Assembly (NCBI GenBank): GCA_023443925.1
Contig: JAEZSL010000163.1
Location: forward strand, 1-19,293
DNA: 19,293 bases
Source: Bacillota bacterium
Lineage (GTDB): Bacteria > Bacillota_A > Clostridia > Lachnospirales > Lachnospiraceae
Reading direction: 5' to 3'
Made by a program: the position numbers and the translations under genes. Below are positions 1 to 6,694 of the stretch, piece by piece; the stretch's first letter is position 1; each line of letters opens with the position of its first letter. Below the pieces are notes generated by a model. The model searched no databases. It was not told where the DNA came from and worked only from the letters and a program-made list of their open reading frames with translations.

Positions 1-167
1 TGAACAAGGGAAGCGGGTGAGAATCCCGGACGGTACCGCCGCTGTATACGTGGAGTCCATTCTCGTTGATGAAAATCAGTCATTGGGGAAACCTGAGAAG
101 GCAGAGGATGGATGCGGAAGTAAGAATCAAAGCTGCTTCGAATACGTGAGTCAGAAGACCTACAAAA
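1..167 (+). promoter_or_regulatory. Cobalamin (B12) riboswitch, 5' part outside window
   Basis: The 3' two thirds of a cobalamin aptamer are visible. The block AAGGGAAGCGGGTGAGAATC followed by CCGGACGG and the B12-box-like GCCGCTGTA at about 5-47 match the conserved core of the family. GAGTCAGAAGACCT at about 149-162 matches the conserved 3' segment (GAGTCAGGAGACCTGCC in the family). The insert between them is a variable arm. The first paired arms lie before base 1. In this class, adenosylcobalamin or a related cobamide binds the leader RNA and lowers expression of downstream B12 or cobalt genes. The terminator that follows and the cobalt transporter genes fit that role. Which cobamide form it prefers cannot be read from this fragment. 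Confidence 0.9.
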
Positions 168-221
168 GGAGGAAGTTGGCTATAGGTCTGCCTTTTTGCC
201 AACAAACACGCACAGAAAATC

Positions 222-257
222 GGCTGTGGCAATTATGATTGTCACGGCTTTTATTTT
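222..257 (+). terminator. Intrinsic terminator, likely riboswitch expression platform
   Basis: An 11-bp stem (222-232 with 239-249, including three G-U pairs) with a 6-base loop is followed at once by TTTTATTTT. It sits about 55 bases after the aptamer, where a transcriptional riboswitch normally places its terminator. I infer that ligand-bound RNA stops here and that ligand-free RNA reads into the cobalt operon. I did not find an obvious antiterminator within the visible aptamer; it may involve sequence outside the window or bases 175-203 (GTTGGC at 175-180 can pair with GCCAAC at 198-203). Confidence 0.75.
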
Positions 258-267
258 GCACAAATAT

Positions 268-302
268 AGCTGTGATATAAGAATGGGGTGATCACAGCTT
301 TT
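268..302 (+). terminator. Second leader hairpin, possible weak terminator
   Basis: A perfect 9-bp stem (AGCTGTGAT at 268-276 with ATCACAGCT at 291-299) with a 14-base loop is followed by only three further bases rich in T. Its 5' arm shares GCTGTG with the terminator at 222-257, so the two hairpins could exchange arms. It may be a back-up terminator or a processing or stability hairpin. The short T tract keeps confidence low. Confidence 0.4.
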
Positions 303-316
303 AACAGACTAGGTAA

Positions 317-422
317 AGAGTGAAAGAAAATTTTGATAACGAAAGGTTGCCACAAGGGATTCTTCACTCTGCGAAACTTACGATACATATTATTCTGTGG
401 CAAATATTCCAGGCAAGCCTGG
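317..422 (+). ncRNA. Leader RNA able to form an H-type pseudoknot, plus start-proximal hairpin
   Basis: Two perfect pairings interleave. AGAGTGAA (317-324) pairs with TTCACTCT (363-370), and after one bulged A the stem extends with GAA (326-328) to TTC (360-362). TTGCCACA (347-354), inside that loop, pairs with TGTGGCAA (396-403) outside it. Interleaved stems of this kind define a pseudoknot. A third hairpin (CCAGG 409-413, loop CAAG, CCTGG 418-422) ends in the G-rich bases just before the first start codon and could hide the weak ribosome site. I do not recognise a named RNA class. It may be a translational control element for the next gene. Covariation has not been tested. Confidence 0.35.
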
Positions 423-430
423 GATAAGCA

Positions 431-1468
431 ATGGGTGTAAACATGAATACTTCAAAACTCACCGGTTTACAAATAGCAAAGCTTTATGACAAACTGGTAC
501 TTATATCGAAAACCAGCGGCAATAAAGAACTTGGAAAAGAGGATGAGGAATCGGATATAAAGTTAATATTTTCATTATCTTCATCTACCGGAAAGCAGCT
601 GTACAAGAGTTTGACGGACGAACAGCTTCTTCATGTCATTACGGATATTGCAAATGAAATCGGCCATTCTCCTTCTCAGAAAGAAGTATTCTGGATATGG
701 AGGGAATATATTAAACTGCGGTTTAAAAAATGGCCCTATGCGCTTACAGCCGCTGGACTGTCCAAAAATGCAGGAAAAGGCGGTTTGTCACTTGAGCAGG
801 CACAGGCCGCGAAAGAGAATTATAACCGGATGATTCATATTATCCGAGAAAAGGCGAAGGTTTTAGGACGTATTCCGCATCCAAAGGATTTACCTGAAAT
901 ATATACGGAATTGGGTAAATATATGCATACCTGGCAGGAGGCTGTAAATGCAGCAGGTTTGGACCAGAACTTCTTTGTCCGGAATTCCTTATATAAAATA
1001 CCGGATCTAGAGGAAGAATACCGTAAATATCTGAGAGATATTTTAATCCTGGCAAAGCAGCTTAAAAGAGCGCCAATGCGGAATGAAATCGAACCCTTGA
1101 TAAAAGAAAGACTGGCAAAGCGCTGCGGTACCTGGAGAAATTCCCTTTACCAGATTGGGCTGGAGCCGGTAATAAGGATAACTCCATTTTCGTCTACAGG
1201 TATTCAAAAGCCTGTGAACGAAATAAAACATCATCGGAACACCTTATATGATTGTCATTATAAAATTTTATACCCTGATGTACAGACAAAAAAGGATCTT
1301 ATGTACATAAAAGCAATATATGAAAAACTGCACCGTATACCGCATAAGAATGAAGTGTCTCATGAAATCAGAATGAGGCTTATGAAAAACTGCGGTTCCT
1401 GGTCGAATGCATTATACCAGCTAAAATTTATAGAAAACGAAATATATAATAGTATTATTGAATCATGA
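431..1468 (+). CDS. Homing-endonuclease-associated repeat protein (four repeats), putative nucleic-acid-binding protein
   Basis: A 345-residue soluble protein with four copies of a ~50-residue unit, at about residues 64-112, 130-178, 196-246 and 287-335. Each unit has a helix, then a turn such as LGRIPHP or LKRAPMR, then a basic helix ending in W-x-x-A/S-L/V and A/I-GL (KKWPYALTAAGL, HTWQEAVNAAGL, GTWRNSLYQIGL, GSWSNALYQLKF). This is the pattern of the homing-endonuclease-associated repeat (HNH_repeat, PF18780), thought to be a DNA-binding module. No HNH, GIY-YIG or LAGLIDADG nuclease motif is present. It is the first gene after the cobalamin riboswitch and ends 16 bases before cbiM, so it should be co-transcribed with the cobalt transporter. 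A regulatory role is inference. The start is uncertain: ATG at 431 and ATG at 443 both have weak ribosome sites (GGGAT, GGGTG). Confidence 0.75.
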   Translation: MGVNMNTSKLTGLQIAKLYDKLVLISKTSGNKELGKEDEESDIKLIFSLSSSTGKQLYKSLTDEQLLHVITDIANEIGHSPSQKEVFWIWREYIKLRFKKWPYALTAAGLSKNAGKGGLSLEQAQAAKENYNRMIHIIREKAKVLGRIPHPKDLPEIYTELGKYMHTWQEAVNAAGLDQNFFVRNSLYKIPDLEEEYRKYLRDILILAKQLKRAPMRNEIEPLIKERLAKRCGTWRNSLYQIGLEPVIRITPFSSTGIQKPVNEIKHHRNTLYDCHYKILYPDVQTKKDLMYIKAIYEKLHRIPHKNEVSHEIRMRLMKNCGSWSNALYQLKFIENEIYNSIIES

Positions 1469-1484
1469 ATAGGAGGAGATACTC

Positions 1485-2243
1485 ATGTCTAAATGGACAA
1501 AAGCCGAAAAACGCATCTTTGGTTTTTCCGTTCTATTTGCTTTGATTTTTAGTTCCACCCAGCCAGCATATGCCATGCATATTATGGAAGGTTATCTGCC
1601 TGTGTTTCACTGTATTACCTGGGGAGTAATCAGTATACCTTTTCTGACAGCAGGCGTAATCAGTATACGCCATACGGTATTGCAAAAACGCCGTGCATTA
1701 ATCTTACTGGCAATGTCCGGAGCATACATATTTGTATTATCATCCCTTAAAATTCCCTCTGTGACGGGAAGCTGCAGCCATATGACCGGAACCGGTTTGG
1801 CCGCAATCATTTTCGGACCGCTGGCAGCCAGTGTTCTGGGTATCATTGTATTAATCTTTCAGGCAATCTTATTAGCTCATGGCGGATTAACTACTCTGGG
1901 AGCCAATACCTTCAGTATGGCTATTGCCGGTCCTATCCTCTCGATACTGCTTTATAAATTGGGAAAAAAGTTAAATCTCAACAGAAAGGTGAATATTTTC
2001 CTGGCAGCAGCCCTTGGAGACCTGTTTACCTACTGTGTTACCAGTTTCCAGCTGGCCCTGGCTTATCCCAGCGAAACCGGCGGAGTTATGGCAAGTGCAT
2101 TAAAATTCCTTGGCGTATTTGCACCGACACAAGTACCTCTTGCAGTTATTGAAGGAATTTTAACTGTTATCATTATTATGGGTATGGAAAGTTTTGCGGC
2201 ACCGGAATTAAAAGAAGTCGGATTTCTTGAGGAGGCAAAGTAG
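1485..2243 (+). CDS. cbiM: Cobalt ECF-type importer, substrate-capture subunit CbiM
   Basis: A 252-residue polytopic membrane protein and the metal-specific subunit of the cobalt importer. An N-terminal signal peptide (about residues 1-30, ending in AYA) precedes MHIMEGYLP, the hallmark N-terminus of mature CbiM. Family work shows that the first residues (Met-His) help bind Co2+, so cleavage after AYA would expose a working N-terminus. Other family motifs visible are [33 protein letters not shown] and the [17 protein letters not shown] segment. The start follows AGGAGG with an 8-base gap. cbiN, cbiQ and cbiO follow in the usual order, although an unusual 194-base structured gap separates cbiM from cbiN. 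Expression should fall when cobamide is plentiful, through the upstream riboswitch. NikM (nickel) is the main alternative, but the B12 control and the CbiN partner favour cobalt. Confidence 0.95.
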   Translation: MSKWTKAEKRIFGFSVLFALIFSSTQPAYAMHIMEGYLPVFHCITWGVISIPFLTAGVISIRHTVLQKRRALILLAMSGAYIFVLSSLKIPSVTGSCSHMTGTGLAAIIFGPLAASVLGIIVLIFQAILLAHGGLTTLGANTFSMAIAGPILSILLYKLGKKLNLNRKVNIFLAAALGDLFTYCVTSFQLALAYPSETGGVMASALKFLGVFAPTQVPLAVIEGILTVIIIMGMESFAAPELKEVGFLEEAK

Positions 2244-2265
2244 ATAATTTTTTCTATTTTAAGCA

Positions 2266-2422
2266 ATATCACATCAGGCTTGTGATATGCAAAAAGCTTT
2301 TTCAACATCTATATAATACGTGTGCCTAGCGCACAGATTGGAGTTAGGTTGAAAAATAAATTTTTCAACCGCAAGTTTGTGCTTGCGCACAACAAACTTG
2401 ATATGCACAAAGAGCATGTGCA
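2266..2422. repeat. Hairpin-rich spacer between cbiM and cbiN
   Basis: The 194-base gap packs many inverted repeats: ATATCACA 2266-2273 with TGTGATAT 2281-2288; the palindrome AAAAAGCTTTTT 2291-2302; TGTGC 2321-2325 with GCACA 2331-2335; GGTTGAAAAA 2347-2356 with TTTTTCAACC 2361-2370; CAAGTTTGT 2372-2380 with ACAAACTTG 2392-2400 (with an inner GTGC/GCAC); TGCACA 2404-2409 with TGTGCA 2417-2422. TTTTTCAAC occurs twice (2298-2306 and 2361-2369) around one GTTGAAAAA, so two folds exclude each other. TGATATGCA also occurs twice (2283-2291 and 2399-2407). It could be a dispersed palindromic element inserted in the operon, or an RNA device that sets the CbiM to CbiN ratio. I see no coding sequence in it. 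Confidence 0.6.
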
Positions 2423-2437
2423 AGAATAGAGGTTAAA

Positions 2438-2758
2438 ATGTCAAAAAATAAAAAGACCATCATTATCTTATTAGTTATAGTTTTACTTCTTATCATTGTT
2501 CCATTATTTGCATTAAAGGGAGCTGAGTTTGGGGGCAGTGATGATGCCGGAAGTCAGGTTATTCTGGAAATAGCGGGTCAGGATTACCAGCCCTGGTTTA
2601 CACCGGTACTGGAATCAGCCATAGGCGGAGAAATTCCGGGGGAAATTGAAAGTCTGATATTCTGTGTTCAGACCGGCATTGGGGTTGGTATCATTGCCTA
2701 TGCCTTCGGATATTTGATTGCACGGAAAAAATACTCCGGAAGCGGCAAAATTCAATAA
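2438..2758 (+). CDS. cbiN: Cobalt importer accessory subunit CbiN
   Basis: A 106-residue protein with two membrane helices (about residues 7-26 and 75-96) joined by an extracytoplasmic loop. The loop ends in the family signature PWFTPVLESAIGGEIPGEIESLIFCVQTGIGVGI (given here in two parts: PWFTPVLES, then GEIPGEIESLIFCVQTGIG). CbiN is known to join its loop to the CbiM metal site and to be needed for cobalt loading. Its presence marks this as a cobalt rather than nickel ECF system. The ATG follows AGAGG with a 5-base gap. The length is normal for the family. cbiQ begins 52 bases later. Confidence 0.93.
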   Translation: MSKNKKTIIILLVIVLLLIIVPLFALKGAEFGGSDDAGSQVILEIAGQDYQPWFTPVLESAIGGEIPGEIESLIFCVQTGIGVGIIAYAFGYLIARKKYSGSGKIQ

Positions 2759-2765
2759 TAATGAT

Positions 2766-2795
2766 ACTCGGTCTGAACTTATGCAGGCCGAGTTT
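2766..2795 (+). other. Stem-loop between cbiN and cbiQ
   Basis: A 10-bp stem with one G-U pair (ACTCGGTCTG 2766-2775 with CAGGCCGAGT 2784-2793, loop AACTTATG) fills the cbiN-cbiQ gap and is followed by TTTAAATT. The T run is too short for an efficient terminator. It may be a partial terminator or an RNA stability hairpin that lowers cbiQ and cbiO relative to cbiM and cbiN. It also places the real cbiQ start downstream of the stem. Confidence 0.55.
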
Positions 2796-2810
2796 AAATT
2801 GGAGAGACAT

Positions 2811-3716
2811 ATGATAATAACTGCCTTGTTAACGTTTCTTGTTTTATGGTGTATCCTGTATGGAATACTGCCTCATAGTATAGTTTTCTGTCTTTGTGTT
2901 ATTACTAGTGGATTTTTTGCAGTTATGTGCCGCCATAAGCATGAGGGGTTTCTGACAATCGATATCATAGCACAAAACTCTCGGCTTAATAAAGCTAACC
3001 CGGCTCTGAAATTTTGGATGGTTCTGATGCTGATGCTGCTTAGTGTTTTTTCCAACTCATATTTTGTGGGTCTGTCTCTGGCGGTTATTATGCTTGTATT
3101 AATTGTTTTTGCCGGTGGAATGGGACTGCATGACTATCTTTCCATTCTGGCTTTACCTCTGTCATTTCTCCTATTAAGCGGATTGGCACTGTTGATTGAA
3201 TATAGCCCGCAGCCGGCCGGAGTAATTAATTTACAGGTATTTCAGGGCTATTTTATTGTCAGCCGGCCGGCTCAGCTAAGGGCCGCACTGGTTTTGTCCA
3301 GAGCCTTTGGTGCCATCAGCTGTTTGTACCTGTTAAGTTTGTCCACTACCATGTCAGAAATCATTGGTGTATTAAGACGCTTCCATACTCCGGATATTAT
3401 AATTGAGTTAATGTATCTGATATACCGATACACTTTTATTCTGCTGGATATGCACCGCTCTATGAAAGATGCCGCCGCAAGCAGACTGGGGTTCATAAAT
3501 TTTTCGACTGTTGTTCATACAACCGGAAGAATATATTCTAATTTACTTGCCAGAAGTTACCGGCAGGCAAATATTAATTTTGATGCAATGGAAAGCCGTT
3601 GTTATACAGGTGAAATCCGGTTTCTGGAAAGCCATAAAAAGGTCACATTTATACAAGCTGCGGCTGCGGTCTGTCTCATCCTCTTTACCCTGGGAATAAC
3701 CATTGCTTTATATTAG
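2811..3716 (+). CDS. cbiQ: Cobalt importer transmembrane coupling subunit CbiQ
   Basis: About 301 residues with several membrane helices. CbiQ is the T component that links the CbiM/CbiN capture unit to the CbiO ATPase. The two short motifs that contact the ATPase are visible near the end of the cytoplasmic domain: AAASRLGF at about residues 221-228 and AMESRCYTGE at about 259-268 (family pattern A-x-x-S-R-G and A-M-E-S-R-G-Y). The conserved opening, IDIIAQNSRLNKANPALKFW, starts only at about residue 50, so two extra N-terminal hydrophobic segments precede the usual CbiQ start. ATG 2811 was chosen because GGAGAG lies 4 bases before it. The frame is open back to 2718, but that longer start would overlap cbiN and read through a hairpin. 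Confidence 0.9.
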   Translation: MIITALLTFLVLWCILYGILPHSIVFCLCVITSGFFAVMCRHKHEGFLTIDIIAQNSRLNKANPALKFWMVLMLMLLSVFSNSYFVGLSLAVIMLVLIVFAGGMGLHDYLSILALPLSFLLLSGLALLIEYSPQPAGVINLQVFQGYFIVSRPAQLRAALVLSRAFGAISCLYLLSLSTTMSEIIGVLRRFHTPDIIIELMYLIYRYTFILLDMHRSMKDAAASRLGFINFSTVVHTTGRIYSNLLARSYRQANINFDAMESRCYTGEIRFLESHKKVTFIQAAAAVCLILFTLGITIALY

Positions 3717-3736
3717 TAGATTTGGAGGAACTATCC

Positions 3737-4564
3737 TTGGAGGAAATACTTCGTTTTGATAAGATAAGCTTTCGCTATGAGAAAGAACGCGTGGCTCTAA
3801 ATAATCTGTCCGTTACCTTAAATGCCTCGGAAAAGGTTGCAGTTCTTGGCAATAACGGAGCCGGTAAAAGCACTTTCTTTTTATGCTGTAATGGAATAAA
3901 GAAGCCGGAAAGCGGCAGAATGTTTTTACGGCAGAAGGAAATACAATGGACACGGAAAGAGAATTACTTACTCTGCCAGGAGGTTGGACTAGTGTTCCAG
4001 GATCCGGATAGTCAGATTATAGCCGGAACCGTAGAAGCTGAAATCAGCTTTGGCCCTATGAATCTAGGCCTGCCGGAAGAAACAGTACGCAGCCAGGTTA
4101 ATGATGCTGTTCGAAAAATGCAGTTGGAGGAAATGCGTTTTAGAGCACCTCATTATTTATCCGGCGGAGAAAAAAAACGTGTCAGTATTGCCGATGTTCT
4201 GGCTATGAATCCGAAGCTGCTGTTATTAGATGAGCCGGCGGCGAGTCTGGATCCTGCAAATACAGAATTATTGGAAAAAAACCTCCATATGTTGAGCGAG
4301 AAGGGTCTTGGACTAGTAATTGCCACCCACGATGTGGATTTTGCCTGGCGCTGGGCAGACCGGATACTGGTATTTCATAAAGGGGAACTTGCGGCTGATG
4401 CAGATCCCGAAACTGTATTTTCAGACGGCTTGCTTTTAAAAAAGTGCGGATTGGCACAGCCGATTTTATTCCAGGTTGGCAAAATTTACAAGTTGAATCC
4501 GCTGCCAAGAGATATATCGGATATCGAAAAAGCTGCGGTAGGAAAAAAGGATTCCCTTCATTAA
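3737..4564 (+). CDS. cbiO: Cobalt importer ATPase CbiO
   Basis: An ABC ATPase of about 275 residues that powers cobalt import with CbiQ, CbiM and CbiN. From the chosen start: Walker A GNNGAGKST at 38-46, the Q-loop with VFQDPDSQI at about 86-94 (typical of ECF ATPases), signature LSGGEKKR at 141-148, Walker B LLLLDEP at 161-167 and the switch His in ATHD at 198. All catalytic positions are intact. The start is probably TTG 3737, because GGAGGA at 3724-3729 sits 7 bases before it. The earlier in-frame TTG at 3722 overlaps that ribosome site. It begins 20 bases after cbiQ and ends the operon before a hairpin terminator. Confidence 0.93.
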   Translation: MEEILRFDKISFRYEKERVALNNLSVTLNASEKVAVLGNNGAGKSTFFLCCNGIKKPESGRMFLRQKEIQWTRKENYLLCQEVGLVFQDPDSQIIAGTVEAEISFGPMNLGLPEETVRSQVNDAVRKMQLEEMRFRAPHYLSGGEKKRVSIADVLAMNPKLLLLDEPAASLDPANTELLEKNLHMLSEKGLGLVIATHDVDFAWRWADRILVFHKGELAADADPETVFSDGLLLKKCGLAQPILFQVGKIYKLNPLPRDISDIEKAAVGKKDSLH

Positions 4565-4649
4565 AGCAAATCCTATTCGGTCGGTAATAAAAATCATTGG
4601 AACTCTATCCGTGCCGGAATCCTTAGGTATCGTTGTTATATAAATAGCG

Positions 4650-4713
4650 GAAACCTGTCATTATAAAATCCTCGAATTATTGAGTATTTTGTTTTGACAG
4701 GTTTCTATTATTT
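4650..4713. terminator. Terminator between convergent cbiO and hydrolase genes
   Basis: GAAACCTGTCA (4650-4660) pairs perfectly with TGACAGGTTTC (4695-4705). The 34-base loop can itself extend the stem through AAAAT/CTC with GAG/ATTTT. On the + strand it is followed by TATTATTTT. It ends the cobalt operon. The hydrolase gene on the other strand stops at 4737, so the stem may also serve that gene, although its T run in that direction is poor. Confidence 0.75.
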
Positions 4714-4736
4714 TAACTTTGCTTACGGTATATGAG

Positions 4737-5777
4737 TCAGTGTACGCCGGAACCGAAATTTTCTCTCATCCAATTATAGAATCTCTCTTTTTCCTCAAAC
4801 TGCGGATAGTGTGCAGAATTCTCGTAGAGGATATATTCTTTTCCATAAACGTTGGAAATCTTTTCAAAATAGGTTTTCGCGGCAGAAGCAGAGGTCATAT
4901 AATCATATTGACCCATGATAAAATAAAAGGGTAAGTTAAGGTTTGTTACCAGGGCGGGCAGAGGATTATCCATAGCCTGGGAGATTAATATATTCTGGCT
5001 TTCGGCCACGCCGCGGCTGTACCGTATTACATCCAGTAAATTATATTCGCTGCCAAACAAAAAGCCGGTTATATAGTCCTTATTGTCATCAATTAGCCTA
5101 GCCGCACCGCCATACTTTCTTACATAATCACGAGGCATAACCAAAAGCTCACCGTTCTCAAGCTTAGGGATTAAAGACTGTAAATATTCGTAGTCAGAAG
5201 TGCTGCCCTGCAATTTAGCCTGTTGGATGCAGTAGTACAAGCTGTCTTGTTCACTCTGATGGGTATCCGACATTTGACCGATTCCAATATAGGCTTCATA
5301 TTTTTCGGGTGCCTTGTTTGCAGCCAAAACACCAAGATAGGTTCCGAAAGAATGCCCGATCAGTATTATTTTTTCTTTATCAAAGCGGCTTGATATATAA
5401 TCCGTCATGGCTAATAAATCATCCACCAATAGATCCGTTGAGAGATTTGAATAATCTTCAAAAAAATGATAGGATTTTCCGCTTCCCCGCTGGTCATATT
5501 GTACTACGGTAAAATCTTTCTCCAATAAATCCTGATATTTTGCTGCATATGGGATCTCAGAACAGCCAGGCCCGCCATGGACAAAAAGTATAACAGGATT
5601 ATTTATATCTTTTCCTCTGATCATCACTTCATGCTTTGTTCCGTTGATTGCAACCTGTTTTAGTTCGCTTATACTGTTTTCACCGGCTATGCTGGATGTC
5701 CAGGTTGGGAAAATAAAAGCAGTCAGGATACACAATAGAAGTGAAATAATTATAACTTTAAACAGGTTTAACTTCAT
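4737..5777 (-). CDS. Membrane-anchored alpha/beta hydrolase, proline-iminopeptidase-like
   Basis: A 346-residue protein with one N-terminal hydrophobic segment (about residues 7-25) and no lipobox, so it is probably anchored outside the membrane or exported. The fold motifs are in order: oxyanion HGGPG at 67-71, DQRGSGKS at 95-102, nucleophile elbow GHSFGTY with Ser143, acid Asp292 in GQYDYM, and His323 in NSAHYP. HGGPG plus DQRGSG is typical of the proline iminopeptidase (S33) branch and of related esterases. The substrate is unknown. The ATG follows GGGAGG with a 6-base gap. It is transcribed alone and convergent to the cobalt operon. I see no clear promoter in the AT-rich upstream bases. 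Confidence 0.85.
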   Translation of the reverse strand: MKLNLFKVIIISLLLCILTAFIFPTWTSSIAGENSISELKQVAINGTKHEVMIRGKDINNPVILFVHGGPGCSEIPYAAKYQDLLEKDFTVVQYDQRGSGKSYHFFEDYSNLSTDLLVDDLLAMTDYISSRFDKEKIILIGHSFGTYLGVLAANKAPEKYEAYIGIGQMSDTHQSEQDSLYYCIQQAKLQGSTSDYEYLQSLIPKLENGELLVMPRDYVRKYGGAARLIDDNKDYITGFLFGSEYNLLDVIRYSRGVAESQNILISQAMDNPLPALVTNLNLPFYFIMGQYDYMTSASAAKTYFEKISNVYGKEYILYENSAHYPQFEEKERFYNWMRENFGSGVH

Positions 5778-5952
5778 TTAGCGCCTCCCGAAAAGGTATT
5801 CCCTTAAATTAGAATAGGATAATTATAGTAACCTTACTTCCAGACATTTATTTATATTATACAAAACAGATAAAGTGAATTTTTTCTATAATGGGATTTG
5901 ACGAGCGGAAAGTAATATGAAGACTGAAGTTTTTACATAAGCCCGTTGTTTG

Positions 5953-6561
5953 CTATTTATCGGTATACCAGGTAGAAAAGACACAATCATTGCTATTGGT
6001 TGCATGACTTTCAAGGATATCCATGTGGCAAATTTTATCAGGGAAGACAAATTGTAAAACGCTGTACAGGGTACCCTGGCAGCATCTGCACCAGGTTGTG
6101 GAAGGAGGTTTGTCCCATCCACCCTTAATCACAAAACAGCCGCAGCTTTGACTTTCACCCATATGGGTTATAATTTTACCAGAGATGTATTCAACCTTTT
6201 TTCCAATGCGCGGACGTCCATTCAAAAATTCTGCCACAGCTCTCAGATAATCATTATCATCGGAATTTTCCTGACGGATAGCAGGAAAATATTTTTTGTT
6301 GTATGCCGAGTATTTATTTGTTTTTACACAGGCACATTCCTGGCGGATGGCAGTCAGCATTTCTAAGTCAATTGCTTTTTCCAGCCGTTCCGTTACTTTC
6401 ACTGCCCATGCAGCACATTCTTCTGGCGTTTCTTCTCCGGTCAGGTCATTAAGCCCGGCTAGAATTTCCTTTGCTTTCTCCTCACCGAAGTGTTTTTTTA
6501 TTTGATTATGTAGCTTTTCACAGTGCTTTTTAGCATTGTCCAGATAGTCCTCAATTGCCAC
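5953..6561 (-). CDS. Cysteine-rich protein of unknown function
   Basis: About 202 residues, soluble, with no signal peptide. I do not recognise a named family with confidence. The N-terminal half is helical and charged. The C-terminal half is rich in cysteine: Cys76 and Cys78, then Cys140, Cys142, Cys158, Cys160, Cys161, Cys178 and Cys193. The C-terminal pattern, Cys-x-Cys-Cys then GTLYSVLQFVFPD, an ILES segment and a last Cys before aromatics, resembles small bacterial proteins that may hold a metal or thiol-reactive ligand (inference). Start choice: GTG 6570 is only 1 base from AAGGAG, whereas the next in-frame GTG at 6561 is 10 bases from it and is preferred. The promoter at 6664-6694 has MerR-type spacing, which would fit a gene answering to a metal, thiol stress or a drug. 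Confidence 0.65.
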   Translation of the reverse strand: MAIEDYLDNAKKHCEKLHNQIKKHFGEEKAKEILAGLNDLTGEETPEECAAWAVKVTERLEKAIDLEMLTAIRQECACVKTNKYSAYNKKYFPAIRQENSDDNDYLRAVAEFLNGRPRIGKKVEYISGKIITHMGESQSCGCFVIKGGWDKPPSTTWCRCCQGTLYSVLQFVFPDKICHMDILESHATNSNDCVFSTWYTDK

Positions 6562-6663
6562 AGCAGTCACGCTCCTTACTAAATTTATTAGAATAATTTT
6601 ACACTGCAGAGATTATCCTATTTGTAACTGATTAACGAATGAAAATTCATTTATTCTGTTATT

Positions 6664-6694
6664 ATTATATTAGTTGACGCGACGTCAAAGTCAA
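6664..6694 (-). promoter_or_regulatory. MerR-type promoter with palindromic operator in a 19-base spacer
   Basis: Reading the - strand: -35 TTGACT (6694-6689), a 19-base spacer, then -10 TATAAT (6669-6664). The spacer holds the inverted repeat TTGACG-TCG-CGTCAA (6688-6674), which abuts the -35 box. Spacers of 19-20 bases filled by a dyad are the mark of promoters activated by MerR-family proteins, which untwist the DNA to align the two boxes. It lies about 100 bases upstream of the cysteine-rich gene at 5953-6561. No MerR-type gene is in the window. Confidence 0.6.

Noticed and set aside
17..238. Open frame of 73 codons at the window start
   Set aside because: It lies across the cobalamin aptamer and terminator, has no ribosome site and encodes no recognisable protein.
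311..430. NiCo or cyclic-di-GMP riboswitch in the second part of the leader
   Set aside because: I could not match the conserved core bases of either class; only the pairing pattern is supported.
431..1468. Calling the repeat protein a homing endonuclease or mobile intron product
   Set aside because: Only the associated repeats are present; no HNH, GIY-YIG or LAGLIDADG motif is seen and the gene is neatly placed in an operon.
5886..6122. Open frame on the - strand overlapping the cysteine-rich gene end
   Set aside because: It overlaps the better-supported frame, has no ribosome site and looks like an out-of-frame shadow.
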